A stretch of DNA of 64,000 bases from Candidatus Dadabacteria bacterium (lineage in GTDB: Bacteria; Desulfobacterota_D; UBA1144; Nemesobacterales; Nemesobacteraceae): contig JAJECI010000010.1 in assembly GCA_022822065.1 (NCBI GenBank), positions 124,001 through 188,000 on the forward strand. Direction: 5' to 3'. This document shows, piece by piece, positions 1-9,585 of this stretch. The position numbers were made by a program, and so were the translations under genes. The notes below the pieces were generated by a model. The model was not told the DNA's origin. It saw only the letters and a program-made list of their open reading frames with translations, and did not search any database. How positions within the stretch are numbered: the stretch's first letter is position 1; every line of letters starts with the position of its first letter.

Positions 1-8
1 CATCCTGC

Positions 9-869
9 TCATTGTGTCAATTTGCTCTTTAAGTTCTTAATATCTTCTTTGACCTGTTCAAGTGCTTTTTGGTGTCCCGCAACCGATGAAACCAGTGCGT
101 TAGAGAACAATTCCACTAACACTAAATTGTGGGAATAGTCTATCCACCCATTTGTTATGCTATCAAAGTAGTTCAACCCATTTTTCGTGTGTGTCCATAA
201 TCCTCGCTGTAGAGCATTAGCGGTTGCATCTCCGTAACGCACTTCGCAAATGTAAGAATCGTCGGAGTCATAGAACCGGAAAACAGGATGCTTCCTGCCC
301 TTACCTTTCGATTCACGGGATATTCTGACTGTTCTCGTTGCTGCTTTCTCATAATCGAATACTAGGATGTTACACCTGTTTGATTTTTCATCATATATAA
401 GTGGCAGTACGTTAATGCTCCGAAAATCGGAAAAGGCAGAATCGGAAAAAATCCCCGCAATTTTATCTGTATCGGAGATGACGCTACCTTCCTTCTCTAG
501 TCTTGGGAACATCTTGAAGTTCTTATCTGTTGATAATTGAAGCGGGCCATCTCCATACGCCTTCAAGCTCACGGGAAACTCTTGTTTGTCTATCTCGTTT
601 ACTATCTTAATGTCTTCTTCATGTGATTTAGCTCTATACAAGTCTTTGCCAACATGAGTAGAGTGAAAATCATACATGTACTGGTTTATAAACTCTGATA
701 TGGCTATTTCGGCTAAATCTCCATGCGTCTTGTTTCCAATGAGCCTCATAGTAAATATGTTGCTCAGTGTAGTAGTTATCAATTCGGGATTTTTGCTTAT
801 CAGAAGTTTTAATCTTGTTGTGAAATCTTTGTATGGACTGATCCCACTTGACTTGTAAGAGGTAGGCAT
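9..869 (-). CDS. Type II restriction endonuclease-like protein (putative PD-(D/E)XK)
   Basis: 286-aa ORF; 'THGDLAEIAISEFINQYMYDF...EDIKIVNEIDKQEFPVSLKAYGDGPLQLSTD' resembles Type II REases; lies next to C5-MTase and vsr. Confidence 0.6.
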   Translation of the reverse strand: MPTSYKSSGISPYKDFTTRLKLLISKNPELITTTLSNIFTMRLIGNKTHGDLAEIAISEFINQYMYDFHSTHVGKDLYRAKSHEEDIKIVNEIDKQEFPVSLKAYGDGPLQLSTDKNFKMFPRLEKEGSVISDTDKIAGIFSDSAFSDFRSINVLPLIYDEKSNRCNILVFDYEKAATRTVRISRESKGKGRKHPVFRFYDSDDSYICEVRYGDATANALQRGLWTHTKNGLNYFDSITNGWIDYSHNLVLVELFSNALVSSVAGHQKALEQVKEDIKNLKSKLTQ

Positions 870-937
870 ATTGTTGCAAAAACTATATAGAAATCTTGCT
901 TCTCAAGATTATAGACTACCTCGACAGATTGAGCAAT

Positions 938-1885
938 TCACAGTTGCGAGACCACCTCCCTGTAACTGATTCTCTTTGTTCCTATCAATCCGGCAATCGT
1001 AGCGTTTATCTGGTCCATCATGTCGAGCTGGCGGACGTTGATACAGTTTGAGAACTCGTCTATGTACTTCTGAAGATGCTTGGCGGACATTCTGTGATAG
1101 ATCCCGTAGTATCTACGCTTGAGCAACGCCCAAAAGGACTCCACGCCGTTTGTGTGAGCTTCCCCTCTCACGTATTCCCCGATGGAGTGATAAACAGTTT
1201 CATGCTTGAACCCGTGCTTCTCAATCCCCGAGTAGCTTCTATGCTCATCGGTGCAAACGGTCGTACCTTTGGCCACGGTGTCAATGATTATCCAGTGAAG
1301 CGTTTGAGCGTCAGTGCTTTCCACACGTAAAGCCTTTACTTTCTTGTCCTTCCTATCTTTGACGGCAATGACCGCTTCCTTTCCGACCGGACCCCGCCCC
1401 TTCTTGGTCTTCTTGTCTTTGTGCTTGTTGCGCTCAAGTCCGCCAAGATAAGCTTCGTCAATCTCGACTACTTGTCCGAAAAACTGGCTTGCGTTGTTAA
1501 CCCATCCCTGACGGATTCTGTGAGCAAGGAACCATGCCGACTTCTGCTGTACGCCTATATCGTTTCCAAGTTTCGTACTGGATACGCCTTTGAGAAAAGT
1601 TGACATTAGATAAACAGCCATCATCCACTTGCGATATTTGATATGGCTTCCCTCCATCAAGGTTCCGGTACGGACGCTGAAATACTTACGGCAACCCTTA
1701 CACCAGTAAGGCATCTTCTTATGAGAAGAAACGCTGGTTTCAACAGAACCGCAATGCGGACAACTCCTTTGCCCATGCCACCTCCGCTCCTCTAGGTATG
1801 CCATCGCCTTTTCTTCCGTATCGAACCGCTCCATGAACTCGTAGAGACTGACTCTTTCTCTTTTTGACTTGGGTTTCTGTCCCAT
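938..1885 (-). mobile_element. IS1595-family (ISXO2-like) transposase
   Basis: 315 aa; N-terminal zinc ribbon 'CPHCGS...YWCKGCRKYFSVRTGTLMEGS', DDE-type 'EIDEAYLGG', 'GVESFWALLKRRYYGIYH'; clear terminal inverted repeats not resolved by eye. Confidence 0.9.
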
Positions 1886-1963
1886 TGAACTAACCTTCTT
1901 AACTGCCTATAATACTACATGGTTAAGAAAGGTTTGTCAACCCAAATACATAATTCCCAATAA

Positions 1964-2398
1964 TTACAACTGGCTGGCATCTTTCTTTTTTTTTATCATT
2001 GATGAAATTTTATCGGCCATCTTATCAGCATTCTTCTTCAACTCACATTCCCATACCACAATTACATTCCATTCCTCTTTTTTCAGTTTTTCCTTTTTTT
2101 CCTTATCGCGTTTTACCGTCGCCTCAAATTTACTGGACCAGAATTCCTGTCTGGATTTTGGAGTATAGGCATATCTGCAACCCGAATGCCGGTGCCAGAA
2201 ACACCCATTAACAAATATGACCGTTCTGTAGCGCGGCAGTACGATATCCGGCCTTCCGGGAAGCTTCTTATCATGAAGGCAGAATCTGAACCCTCTGCGG
2301 TGCAACAGTCTTCGCAACAATAGTTCAGGCTTTGTATCCTTCCCTTTTATGCGCGACATGTTCCAGCTGCGCTTTGCCTTGGTGAGAATATCCGCCAT
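1964..2398 (-). CDS. vsr: Very short patch repair endonuclease Vsr
   Basis: 'MSRIKGKDTKPELLLRRLLHRRGFRFCLHDKKLPGRPDIVLPRYRTVIFVNGCFWHRH' Vsr signature; abuts C5-MTase. Confidence 0.93.
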   Translation of the reverse strand: MADILTKAKRSWNMSRIKGKDTKPELLLRRLLHRRGFRFCLHDKKLPGRPDIVLPRYRTVIFVNGCFWHRHSGCRYAYTPKSRQEFWSSKFEATVKRDKEKKEKLKKEEWNVIVVWECELKKNADKMADKISSMIKKKKDASQL

Positions 2399-3933
2399 CA
2401 GTCCTCCGGCATTCTGTCCAGCACCTCTTTAACTATCTCGGCAATCTGCACTGCAAGGTACGGTGGAACAGCATTTCCCACCTGGTGATACTGAGCCGTT
2501 CTCGGTCCCTCAAAAAAATAATTGTCAGGAAATGTCTGCAGACGCGCAGCTTCTCTTACGCTCAGGCTTCTGCACTGAGCAGGATCGTAATGAATAAAAT
2601 AATGACCATCCTTTGATATGTGCGACGTGACTGTTCTGCTAACTTCTGATTTTACCTGTACCCTGAATCTGTCCGAAAACATTTTTCCTTGACAGCCCGC
2701 CTGCACGTTTTTATGTGCGGGCAGAAGCTCTCTGGGAAAATCGGCAAGTTTCGGTGAAGTTTTAAAAGCAGCTCCATATGAAGAAACAAACAGATACCTG
2801 TGCAGGTCGCTTTCCATATGGGTTCTCGCCTCATGAGATATCAAGTCACCTAAATGCCCATCGTAGTACCACCTGCTCATAACGGAAGGAGGTCTGTAAG
2901 TTTTCGATGAAGTCTGCAGGTCAGACACTTTTATTTCCTGAACAGCCAACCTGATAACTTTTTTAATTAACCTGTTTTTTTCATTCCGGGATGGAAACCA
3001 GGCGGAACTGTTTGCAGAAGCAATTATTTCCCTCCATAATCGTCCGGAGTCCTTCTGACGGGACACGCCGCTGCGTATTCTGGGCATATTACCTATTATC
3101 TGTCCAACTGCAGGTGGTTCTTTCTTTTCGAGAATCTGCGGCCGGATTTTTATATCCGACCTGATCCCAAGTATGAACATTCTGTGGCGGGCCTGCGGTA
3201 CTCCATAATCTTCTGCTCTCACCACGAAGAATTTGGGGTCAACATCTCCTTTAATCTCTCCCGGATGGGAAAGAGAATACAGTTTGTATTCCAGCCCCTT
3301 TCCATTCCTCCTGACCGCCTTTTGGGGACTGGAAAGATCTTCGACTATTTTGTCAATTACAGATTCATTTTTTACTCGAGTTGACAGCAGTCCTTTAACG
3401 TTTTCCATTACGAACACAGGAGGCCTGTGATCAATGATGAGTTGGAGGTACTCTTCGTAGAGAAAATGCAGGTCATCATCTTCAAATTTAGGATCCCCCT
3501 TCCGTCTGGAACGACCTACAAGAGAATAAGCTTGGCAGGGCGGTCCCCCAACCAAAACCCACCTGTTTCTTCCCCGCAGCCGCTGTTCAATCAACTTTTT
3601 GACTTCATTGTGTTTTTCCGTACCAAGAGAAATCTGCAGTACTGCTCTTTCGGCTTCTTTCCAGTGTTCAATGTTGCCTGAAACAAGTTCTTCCTTGGAA
3701 ATTCTGGAAGCCAGATAATCATAATAGCTGTCCGGGACATCTTCTCGCCTGAATGAACGATAGAAGTGTCTGAGCAACAGAGTCTGATAGGCAAATTTTT
3801 CTTCTTCGACAGATGCAATGGATCGGAAAACAGATGTGGAATCATCTGTACGCAGTTCAGCAAAACCTTCACCTAAACCGCCTGGGCCGGCAAACAGGTC
3901 GATAACAGGATATTGAGATTTATGCTTGTCCAT
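2398..3933 (-). CDS. dcm: DNA (cytosine-5-)-methyltransferase
   Basis: 'VIDLFAGPGGLGEGF', 'VGGPPCQAYSLVGR', 'VFVMENVKGLLS', 'YHQVGNAVPPYLA' C5-MTase motifs. Confidence 0.94.
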   Translation of the reverse strand: MDKHKSQYPVIDLFAGPGGLGEGFAELRTDDSTSVFRSIASVEEEKFAYQTLLLRHFYRSFRREDVPDSYYDYLASRISKEELVSGNIEHWKEAERAVLQISLGTEKHNEVKKLIEQRLRGRNRWVLVGGPPCQAYSLVGRSRRKGDPKFEDDDLHFLYEEYLQLIIDHRPPVFVMENVKGLLSTRVKNESVIDKIVEDLSSPQKAVRRNGKGLEYKLYSLSHPGEIKGDVDPKFFVVRAEDYGVPQARHRMFILGIRSDIKIRPQILEKKEPPAVGQIIGNMPRIRSGVSRQKDSGRLWREIIASANSSAWFPSRNEKNRLIKKVIRLAVQEIKVSDLQTSSKTYRPPSVMSRWYYDGHLGDLISHEARTHMESDLHRYLFVSSYGAAFKTSPKLADFPRELLPAHKNVQAGCQGKMFSDRFRVQVKSEVSRTVTSHISKDGHYFIHYDPAQCRSLSVREAARLQTFPDNYFFEGPRTAQYHQVGNAVPPYLAVQIAEIVKEVLDRMPED

Positions 3934-4101
3934 GTTGAATACTCGTCTCTGATCACCACCCTGCCAAACTCAATCCTCTTGAATAGTTCTCCATCTGTGC
4001 CAGTCTCCACTTCAGAAATCATCCCACTTCCTTGAAACATGTCTTAGTGATAAATGGAATGGGGTAAAGCTTCACACGGCATCCCATACCCAGCCGCATT
4101 T

Positions 4102-5262
4102 TTAACTTACAGGGAATTTATCTTCAAGCATGTTTTTGACCCGTGAAGAGGTATTGAAGCCGTTTTTCGTCAAAATATCGGCAATATCCTTCCCGCAGAA
4201 AAATATGATTGGATGACGGTCCTTACGCACTTCCTCGTAAGCGCGTTTCCCTATGACAGATGTGGTAACCAGCACGCCGAACTGCCGATAGCGGATTCTT
4301 GAGATCAGCCTAGAGACTTCCTTCACTCCGACGGTGTTCAGTTTCTGGTCGCTCATCAACGGCGGTCGATAGCACTTAGCCTCAAGAGAAAACTCGACAT
4401 AAAGAGGGTCATCTGCCAATCCCAGCCGATATCTGCCGATGGCATCCCGTCCTCCATCTACAGAGGCGTGAGTGACTTCGTCAATGATCACACGCTGATC
4501 ATGCATTTGGAACAAATAAGAGGCGAAGAACTCAAATTCTCTGGACGCTTCCTTAAAGTGTTCCCATACCGTGTTGAGAATAAGAATCTTATCCGGTGTA
4601 TCAGGCATCTGCGAATCCTGGCTTCGAACCACAGTTGTGCTTTCGGAAGTCAAAGCACGGTATCTGCCTTTCTCTACCCATTCACGCCAGACACCGGGCA
4701 TATTTTCTGTAAACGCATTTCCTTTGCACAGGTTATTCAGCCATTCCCGTGTAATTACTGAAACATCGAGAATTGTGAAAACCGCCCTGTAGTTCTGAAA
4801 ACGCTGTTCATTCGACGTTTTCCAGACAGCCACCAAGTCTTCGGTCGAAGGCAGACCCAGAAATCCGGGCACCGCAAGCCCCTTGAACTGAACCGACAGG
4901 GAACTGGCCACTGTGGAGGATTTTCTGAAAACAAAAAACGGCGGGATTTCTGACCGGTCGGAATGAAGCGAATCGAATACTCTTTTCAGTATCCTGTTGC
5001 CGTTAGTGGCGTAATATGTAAACCGGCCTGTGTTTACATCCAACTGATCTGGCCAGTCCTTGTTTTCTCCACTGGTGTAGAGAACTACAAACTTCTTTTT
5101 TTCCCCAAGTCCTAAATCCCTAAAGCCACCCACATTACCCACTTTAAGCAATTTTGAGACCGGCTCGCCGGACAACTGAGTTCCGAACCCCTCATAAACA
5201 GCATCTACTACTAAATCAGCTTTGGGCAAATCTTTATAGGAAACTAGTCTGGCAGTCTTCAT
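4102..5262 (-). CDS. Restriction endonuclease with Mrr-like C-terminal domain (AspBHI-like architecture)
   Basis: 386 aa; C-terminal 'THASVDGGRDAIGRYRLGLADDPLYVEFSLEAKCYRP' PD-(D/E)XK/Mrr-like core; N-terminal region recalls AspBHI-type enzymes. Confidence 0.7.
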   Translation of the reverse strand: MKTARLVSYKDLPKADLVVDAVYEGFGTQLSGEPVSKLLKVGNVGGFRDLGLGEKKKFVVLYTSGENKDWPDQLDVNTGRFTYYATNGNRILKRVFDSLHSDRSEIPPFFVFRKSSTVASSLSVQFKGLAVPGFLGLPSTEDLVAVWKTSNEQRFQNYRAVFTILDVSVITREWLNNLCKGNAFTENMPGVWREWVEKGRYRALTSESTTVVRSQDSQMPDTPDKILILNTVWEHFKEASREFEFFASYLFQMHDQRVIIDEVTHASVDGGRDAIGRYRLGLADDPLYVEFSLEAKCYRPPLMSDQKLNTVGVKEVSRLISRIRYRQFGVLVTTSVIGKRAYEEVRKDRHPIIFFCGKDIADILTKNGFNTSSRVKNMLEDKFPVS

Positions 5263-5308
5263 GGTCTCACTTCCTTGACTAGGAAACTACACTGGGAACG
5301 TCCAGATT

Positions 5309-5902
5309 TTATATCCGCCCTTGCTCGATCATTTTGAAGAACTCCGCCACTTTCCTCTCGGCGTCCTCCGGTTTTTTGGAGTCGCCCAGACCGACCGCCC
5401 AGCTCCTGCCCGGATGAAGAGTATCCCACCAGCTTCGCTGGCTGTTCCTCCGTCCGCTTCCCGGATCATGGTCTCCAAAGCCGTCGAGGCATAAGTTCCA
5501 GACAGGCCTGTAATGATCGATCAGGAAACGCTCCGCCAATGTGATCCAGACTGGAACAACGGACAGGTGCCGGCAGGAAAAATCGGAGATTTCGAGGTTG
5601 TCCACCTGACCAATCGATCTGGAGTGTTCTCTTATCCTGCGCTGGAGCACCGGGATGCTTTCATCCACCTGACTTCCTTTCCGAGATCCGGGAGGAACAG
5701 CCTTGCCAACATAGATCGGCCTCTCGCTGGACGAGATCGGCTCGTAGGCATGAAAGCTCCCCGAGTAGAATAAGGAGTAAATTCCGGGTCCTTCAATACC
5801 AGTTATGGAATCCAGCCGCACCGCGGCCTGTTTTTCAAAATGCATGACCAGCCCGGCCATGAGATTATCGTAAGTAAGAGGGTCGTAGAGCTTGACTGTC
5901 AT
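5309..5902 (-). CDS. Eco29kI-like GIY-YIG restriction endonuclease
   Basis: 'GPGIYSLFYSGSFHAYEPISSSERPIYVGKAVPPGSRKG' GIY-YIG core; 'WITLAERFLIDHYRPVWNLCLDGFGDHDPGSGR' Eco29kI-like C-terminal half. Confidence 0.8.
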   Translation of the reverse strand: MTVKLYDPLTYDNLMAGLVMHFEKQAAVRLDSITGIEGPGIYSLFYSGSFHAYEPISSSERPIYVGKAVPPGSRKGSQVDESIPVLQRRIREHSRSIGQVDNLEISDFSCRHLSVVPVWITLAERFLIDHYRPVWNLCLDGFGDHDPGSGRRNSQRSWWDTLHPGRSWAVGLGDSKKPEDAERKVAEFFKMIEQGRI

Positions 5903-7290
5903 AGCCGCCGCAGTTCAACAACAGATTCGTATAAACGATGACCATTCACTGTTCCGGCACGAACGCTTGAGTTAACTATGCTGCTTCCCACACGCGTGTC
6001 CCGGGGAACATGAATATCCATGACTTCAAAACCATGTGACCGTGCAATTTTCGCAAGGAAACGGTCCGTTGGAACCGGAACTCCCTGCAAAATGCTGTTA
6101 CCGAGAACGACCAGAGCAGTCGCGCCGGACCTGAGACACCACCTAGCACCTTCAATAAACCGCACGCAGTCGTTAAAGTACAATGTCGCGTAGTTGGCCC
6201 AGCCATGTCCGCCGTAGATTCCCTTCTCGGGATTCTGCCTGCGCACCTCGGCAAGAGTTCGACGGATGTCAGTATCGTCAATTTCAGGAACCAGTTCAAC
6301 CTGTTCCTGATCCCGGGCATTCTGCCAATAGGTGCCGAAGTTCAGTTCTTCCAGGCACTTCAGGTCACGCGGAGAATCGCAGAAACCCAGCCAGTACAGG
6401 TGAGGACGGGTATTTCTGTTGTAGTGATAGTTGTTAAGATAGGGCGGGGACGTGATCAGAAGATCTACGCTTCCTTCCTCAATTCTACGGTAACCATCGA
6501 AAAAGGACTGCCTGAGAACACGTCCGTCCCGCCGCCGTCCCGTGACACGTTCGCGCCGATACCAAGCTACATCGTCTGCCATCTGGGATACCTTTCCGCC
6601 CAGTGCCTCAGTCACTGGAAAGTCTTCCACTTCGGGACGGCCGACGGTCGCCTTGCGGCTCAGGCTCGGTTCATAAGAGTAGTTGGAAAAATCAACCATT
6701 GAAGAAGCAAACGCCAAGCGGAATATGTCGGCAACCCGCGAATCTTGCTCGCTGATGAAATCCAAGGCTAAGAGAACTTTGTGCTGAACCTTGGGGCTGT
6801 AGAACGGAGAGCGCGTACGGAAAGCATCAGGTGGGGCGGCACTTGGCTGGATATCTTTTTTCAGTGCCTTGAACATGAAAGCTCTGAAATCCTGAACGGC
6901 TTCCCGCAGGCGTGCGGGGGCTGCCCTGTGTGCCCTGAGCTTGGTTTGGGATGCAAAAGCAGCATAGGGATTGATTTCAAAACCAACTGCAGTGTGTCCC
7001 GAAAGGTCGGCTTCGACCAGAGTAGTACCGACGCCCGCAAACGGATCAAGCACCACGCTCGGGCCATCGGTAAAGCGGGTCAGAGCATCCTCAACAAAAT
7101 GTTTGGAGTACCCGGCAATCCAAGGAACCCAGCGATGAATTGGCGCATCGCGGTTCGCCATGAAGGTCGGACTGCGAAATACGGATCCGCCTCCGTTTGC
7201 AATTGCACCGTTCTTAGCACTCATACCAGCAGATTCCAAGGGATGAAATTTTTTCCTGCCATTCTGGCAGCAATCACCGTCATTGCCCAA
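5899..7290 (-). CDS. DNA amino-methyltransferase (N4-cytosine or N6-adenine)
   Basis: 'VLDPFAGVGTTLVEADLSGHTAVGFEINPYAAF' and 'DLLITSPPYLNNYHYNRNTRPHLYWLGF' (SPPY motif); ends overlap the GIY-YIG REase start. Confidence 0.85.
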   Translation of the reverse strand: MGNDGDCCQNGRKKFHPLESAGMSAKNGAIANGGGSVFRSPTFMANRDAPIHRWVPWIAGYSKHFVEDALTRFTDGPSVVLDPFAGVGTTLVEADLSGHTAVGFEINPYAAFASQTKLRAHRAAPARLREAVQDFRAFMFKALKKDIQPSAAPPDAFRTRSPFYSPKVQHKVLLALDFISEQDSRVADIFRLAFASSMVDFSNYSYEPSLSRKATVGRPEVEDFPVTEALGGKVSQMADDVAWYRRERVTGRRRDGRVLRQSFFDGYRRIEEGSVDLLITSPPYLNNYHYNRNTRPHLYWLGFCDSPRDLKCLEELNFGTYWQNARDQEQVELVPEIDDTDIRRTLAEVRRQNPEKGIYGGHGWANYATLYFNDCVRFIEGARWCLRSGATALVVLGNSILQGVPVPTDRFLAKIARSHGFEVMDIHVPRDTRVGSSIVNSSVRAGTVNGHRLYESVVELRRL

Positions 7291-7534
7291 TCGAAATTAC
7301 CAGAGGAAGCCATTATGCTGCCCGGGAAACCCGTCAGCCTCGCAACAGTCAGGGCATCAGCCGCTAATGAAGCCGCGAACGACCCTGTATTAGCGCTTGA
7401 GCGTTGAACAAGACGACTTAACGCCAGAATCTTTCTGTCTCCTTGTCCAAGATCAAGTAGTATTCTATCACTCTATATTAAACTTACAAAAATGACATAA
7501 AAAGTTAAAGTAAAAGGGAAGTCCCAATAAGATC

Positions 7535-8905
7535 ATGGCTGGTAAACCGCTCAATTTTCGCGCTTCCACTTGGGTTAAGTGTTTGGCCCAATCTCTCACT
7601 TTATTAAAACAAACCGAAGAAAAATACTGTTCTGAATTATTCCCCAACCTGACGGACGATAACGGTCTCAATGCGCAAATGTCATCGTCTCCCCGTTCTT
7701 TTTTCGAAAATCGTTATTTTCTATACCACAAAGCGAACAGTTCCAAAAACTCACCTCACTATAGAACTCTCTGTTCTGCATTGGACAAAGTGAAGGCACT
7801 CTTACGCAAACACCCATCTCTCAATCGCGGCCTAGGGCCCTCGGACAATAACGAAGAGATCCGTATCTGCATTGCAAATTCGCTAAGGCGCATAAGCCTA
7901 ATTGATATCGCAGCAAGGCTGATGAACTATGGGACAGAGAGCGATTTTGACGACGTGGCGTTAAGACTGCGGGAACTTCTGCCATTTCAAGGGAAGCGCA
8001 AGTTCCCCGGCTATCATATTTCCGTCTTTTTGGGGCTGCGTTTGGACGAGGAAATACAGTTGTCAGATGAACTATCTATTGCACCCTTTGGCAGCGTTAA
8101 GAAATTCATTAACTCGTCTGATCTTGAAAATATCGTGCGCGATTCGAAGCAATTTGCTCAAGCAGGATCTTTGGGGGTAGTGATAAAGCCGTTTGAATGG
8201 AACCCGGTAATCGCTACTGCCGGCAAAAAATTGGAATCGGACATTAAATGGGATGAAGAGTTCCCCAATGATGCCGAAACCATAGTGAATCTGCTGTCCA
8301 TAGCGCATGGCGTGCCCATTATCAATATAATATGCTTCGAGTTTTGTGTAACCCGTCAGATATCGGAACTTCTGGGAACACCGATTGGAGGAGGAGTCTT
8401 TATTCGACATACAGGACTTTCCGTCAATGATGGTTTGAGTAGTGAGTTCCCATCGATGGAAAAATCTTCGCAGGTTAAAGACATGTTTTCTCGCTTGAGA
8501 AACTCCGATAAAGATCAAAGAAAAAGGTACGAATCTGTTATTTCCAGGCTCTCCAGTTCGCTTTTGCGAAAAGGCAGATTCGGGGCTGAGGACAAGATAC
8601 TTGATGTTGCGATAGCCTTGGAACTTATGTACGAACTTGACTCGGAAGTTACATACAAGTTAGCCACCAGAACATCCTGTTTCCTTGAAAAAAATACCCG
8701 GAACCGAGTTGAGGTATTTGATAAGACGAAAAATTTTTACGCCGCACGCTCATCCGTAGTTCATTACAGAAAGAAAAAGAAACCCGAAAATATCTCCAAG
8801 CAGTTCGATAACGGATTCGATCTGGCTCGCAGAACACTGTTCAAGTTACTGGAAGACGGCCGTCCTCCTGACTGGGATACAGTAGTTTTGTCGGATGACG
8901 GCTAA
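7535..8905 (+). CDS. Large protein with C-terminal HEPN-like motif (ApeA/Apea-type candidate)
   Basis: 456 aa; 'TKNFYAARSSVVHYRKKKK' gives R-x4-H typical of HEPN RNases; located in a defence island. Confidence 0.55.
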   Translation: MAGKPLNFRASTWVKCLAQSLTLLKQTEEKYCSELFPNLTDDNGLNAQMSSSPRSFFENRYFLYHKANSSKNSPHYRTLCSALDKVKALLRKHPSLNRGLGPSDNNEEIRICIANSLRRISLIDIAARLMNYGTESDFDDVALRLRELLPFQGKRKFPGYHISVFLGLRLDEEIQLSDELSIAPFGSVKKFINSSDLENIVRDSKQFAQAGSLGVVIKPFEWNPVIATAGKKLESDIKWDEEFPNDAETIVNLLSIAHGVPIINIICFEFCVTRQISELLGTPIGGGVFIRHTGLSVNDGLSSEFPSMEKSSQVKDMFSRLRNSDKDQRKRYESVISRLSSSLLRKGRFGAEDKILDVAIALELMYELDSEVTYKLATRTSCFLEKNTRNRVEVFDKTKNFYAARSSVVHYRKKKKPENISKQFDNGFDLARRTLFKLLEDGRPPDWDTVVLSDDG

Positions 8906-9508
8906 TAAGCCAAATATAAAATCATGCAAATGCGTCTGACCTAAGGCGCTCATTAAGTCCTGACTCGGGACTGAAACAGGGCTGAAAACCCTGCTTCTGC
9001 AGTGCATTTTCCCCAGTTCCACTCCCGCTCCTTGAAAAACCGATTCTGCTGCTCACAGACGGCGATATCCAAAGGGCTTCCTCGCTTGCGGGCCGGGTGG
9101 TGTACAAGGCAAGTCCTTTCATGCTCAGAAGACTTCGGATTGAAAAAGTGCCTTCGCTCGTAACGCAGGAGGGAAGAAAACTCAGAATTGAAGAAACGGT
9201 TCTAAAATGACTTCGGGGATTTTTTTGATTGGCGACAAGTTCCAAAACTTGGGAAAAGCTCCAATCTGATTCTGCTCTGCCGTTAGGAACAGAAATCAAA
9301 GCGGGTTTTATCTGGAAAGCTACCGATTCCCAAGTGGTTGGGGATCGTGCTCACTTGGTAAAGGTGGAGGTTATAGAATATGAGTACGAGAGTATGGCGC
9401 TGCTTAACGAAAAAAAGTGCAAACCGGGATTCTAAGACAGAGAGGGGAAAAATCTGGTAGAAGAAAAAGAGCGCAGAAGGAGTGTAGCGTCAGGGCAAGA
9501 GAACGATT

Positions 9509-9550
9509 TCAAACCAGCCTCTTCGGGTTTGCCCTCCGAGGCTGATTTGA
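9509..9550. terminator. Hairpin between accessory region and RTX lipoprotein gene
   Basis: tcaaaccagcctc ... gaggctgatttga imperfect inverted repeat; no strong T-run. Confidence 0.35.
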
Positions 9551-9585
9551 AAAAAGCAAAACTGGACAATTAATTCAGAAGCCGG

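Noticed and set aside
870-1960. Terminal inverted repeats of the IS1595-family element
   Set aside because: Right side gggttgacaaacctttctt has only a weak match on the left (attgttgcaaaaacta); not good enough to call ends or a TSD.
8922-9435. Small ORFs 8922-9299 (-) and 9229-9435 (+)
   Set aside because: No recognisable domain and overlapping opposite frames; probably non-coding or decayed.
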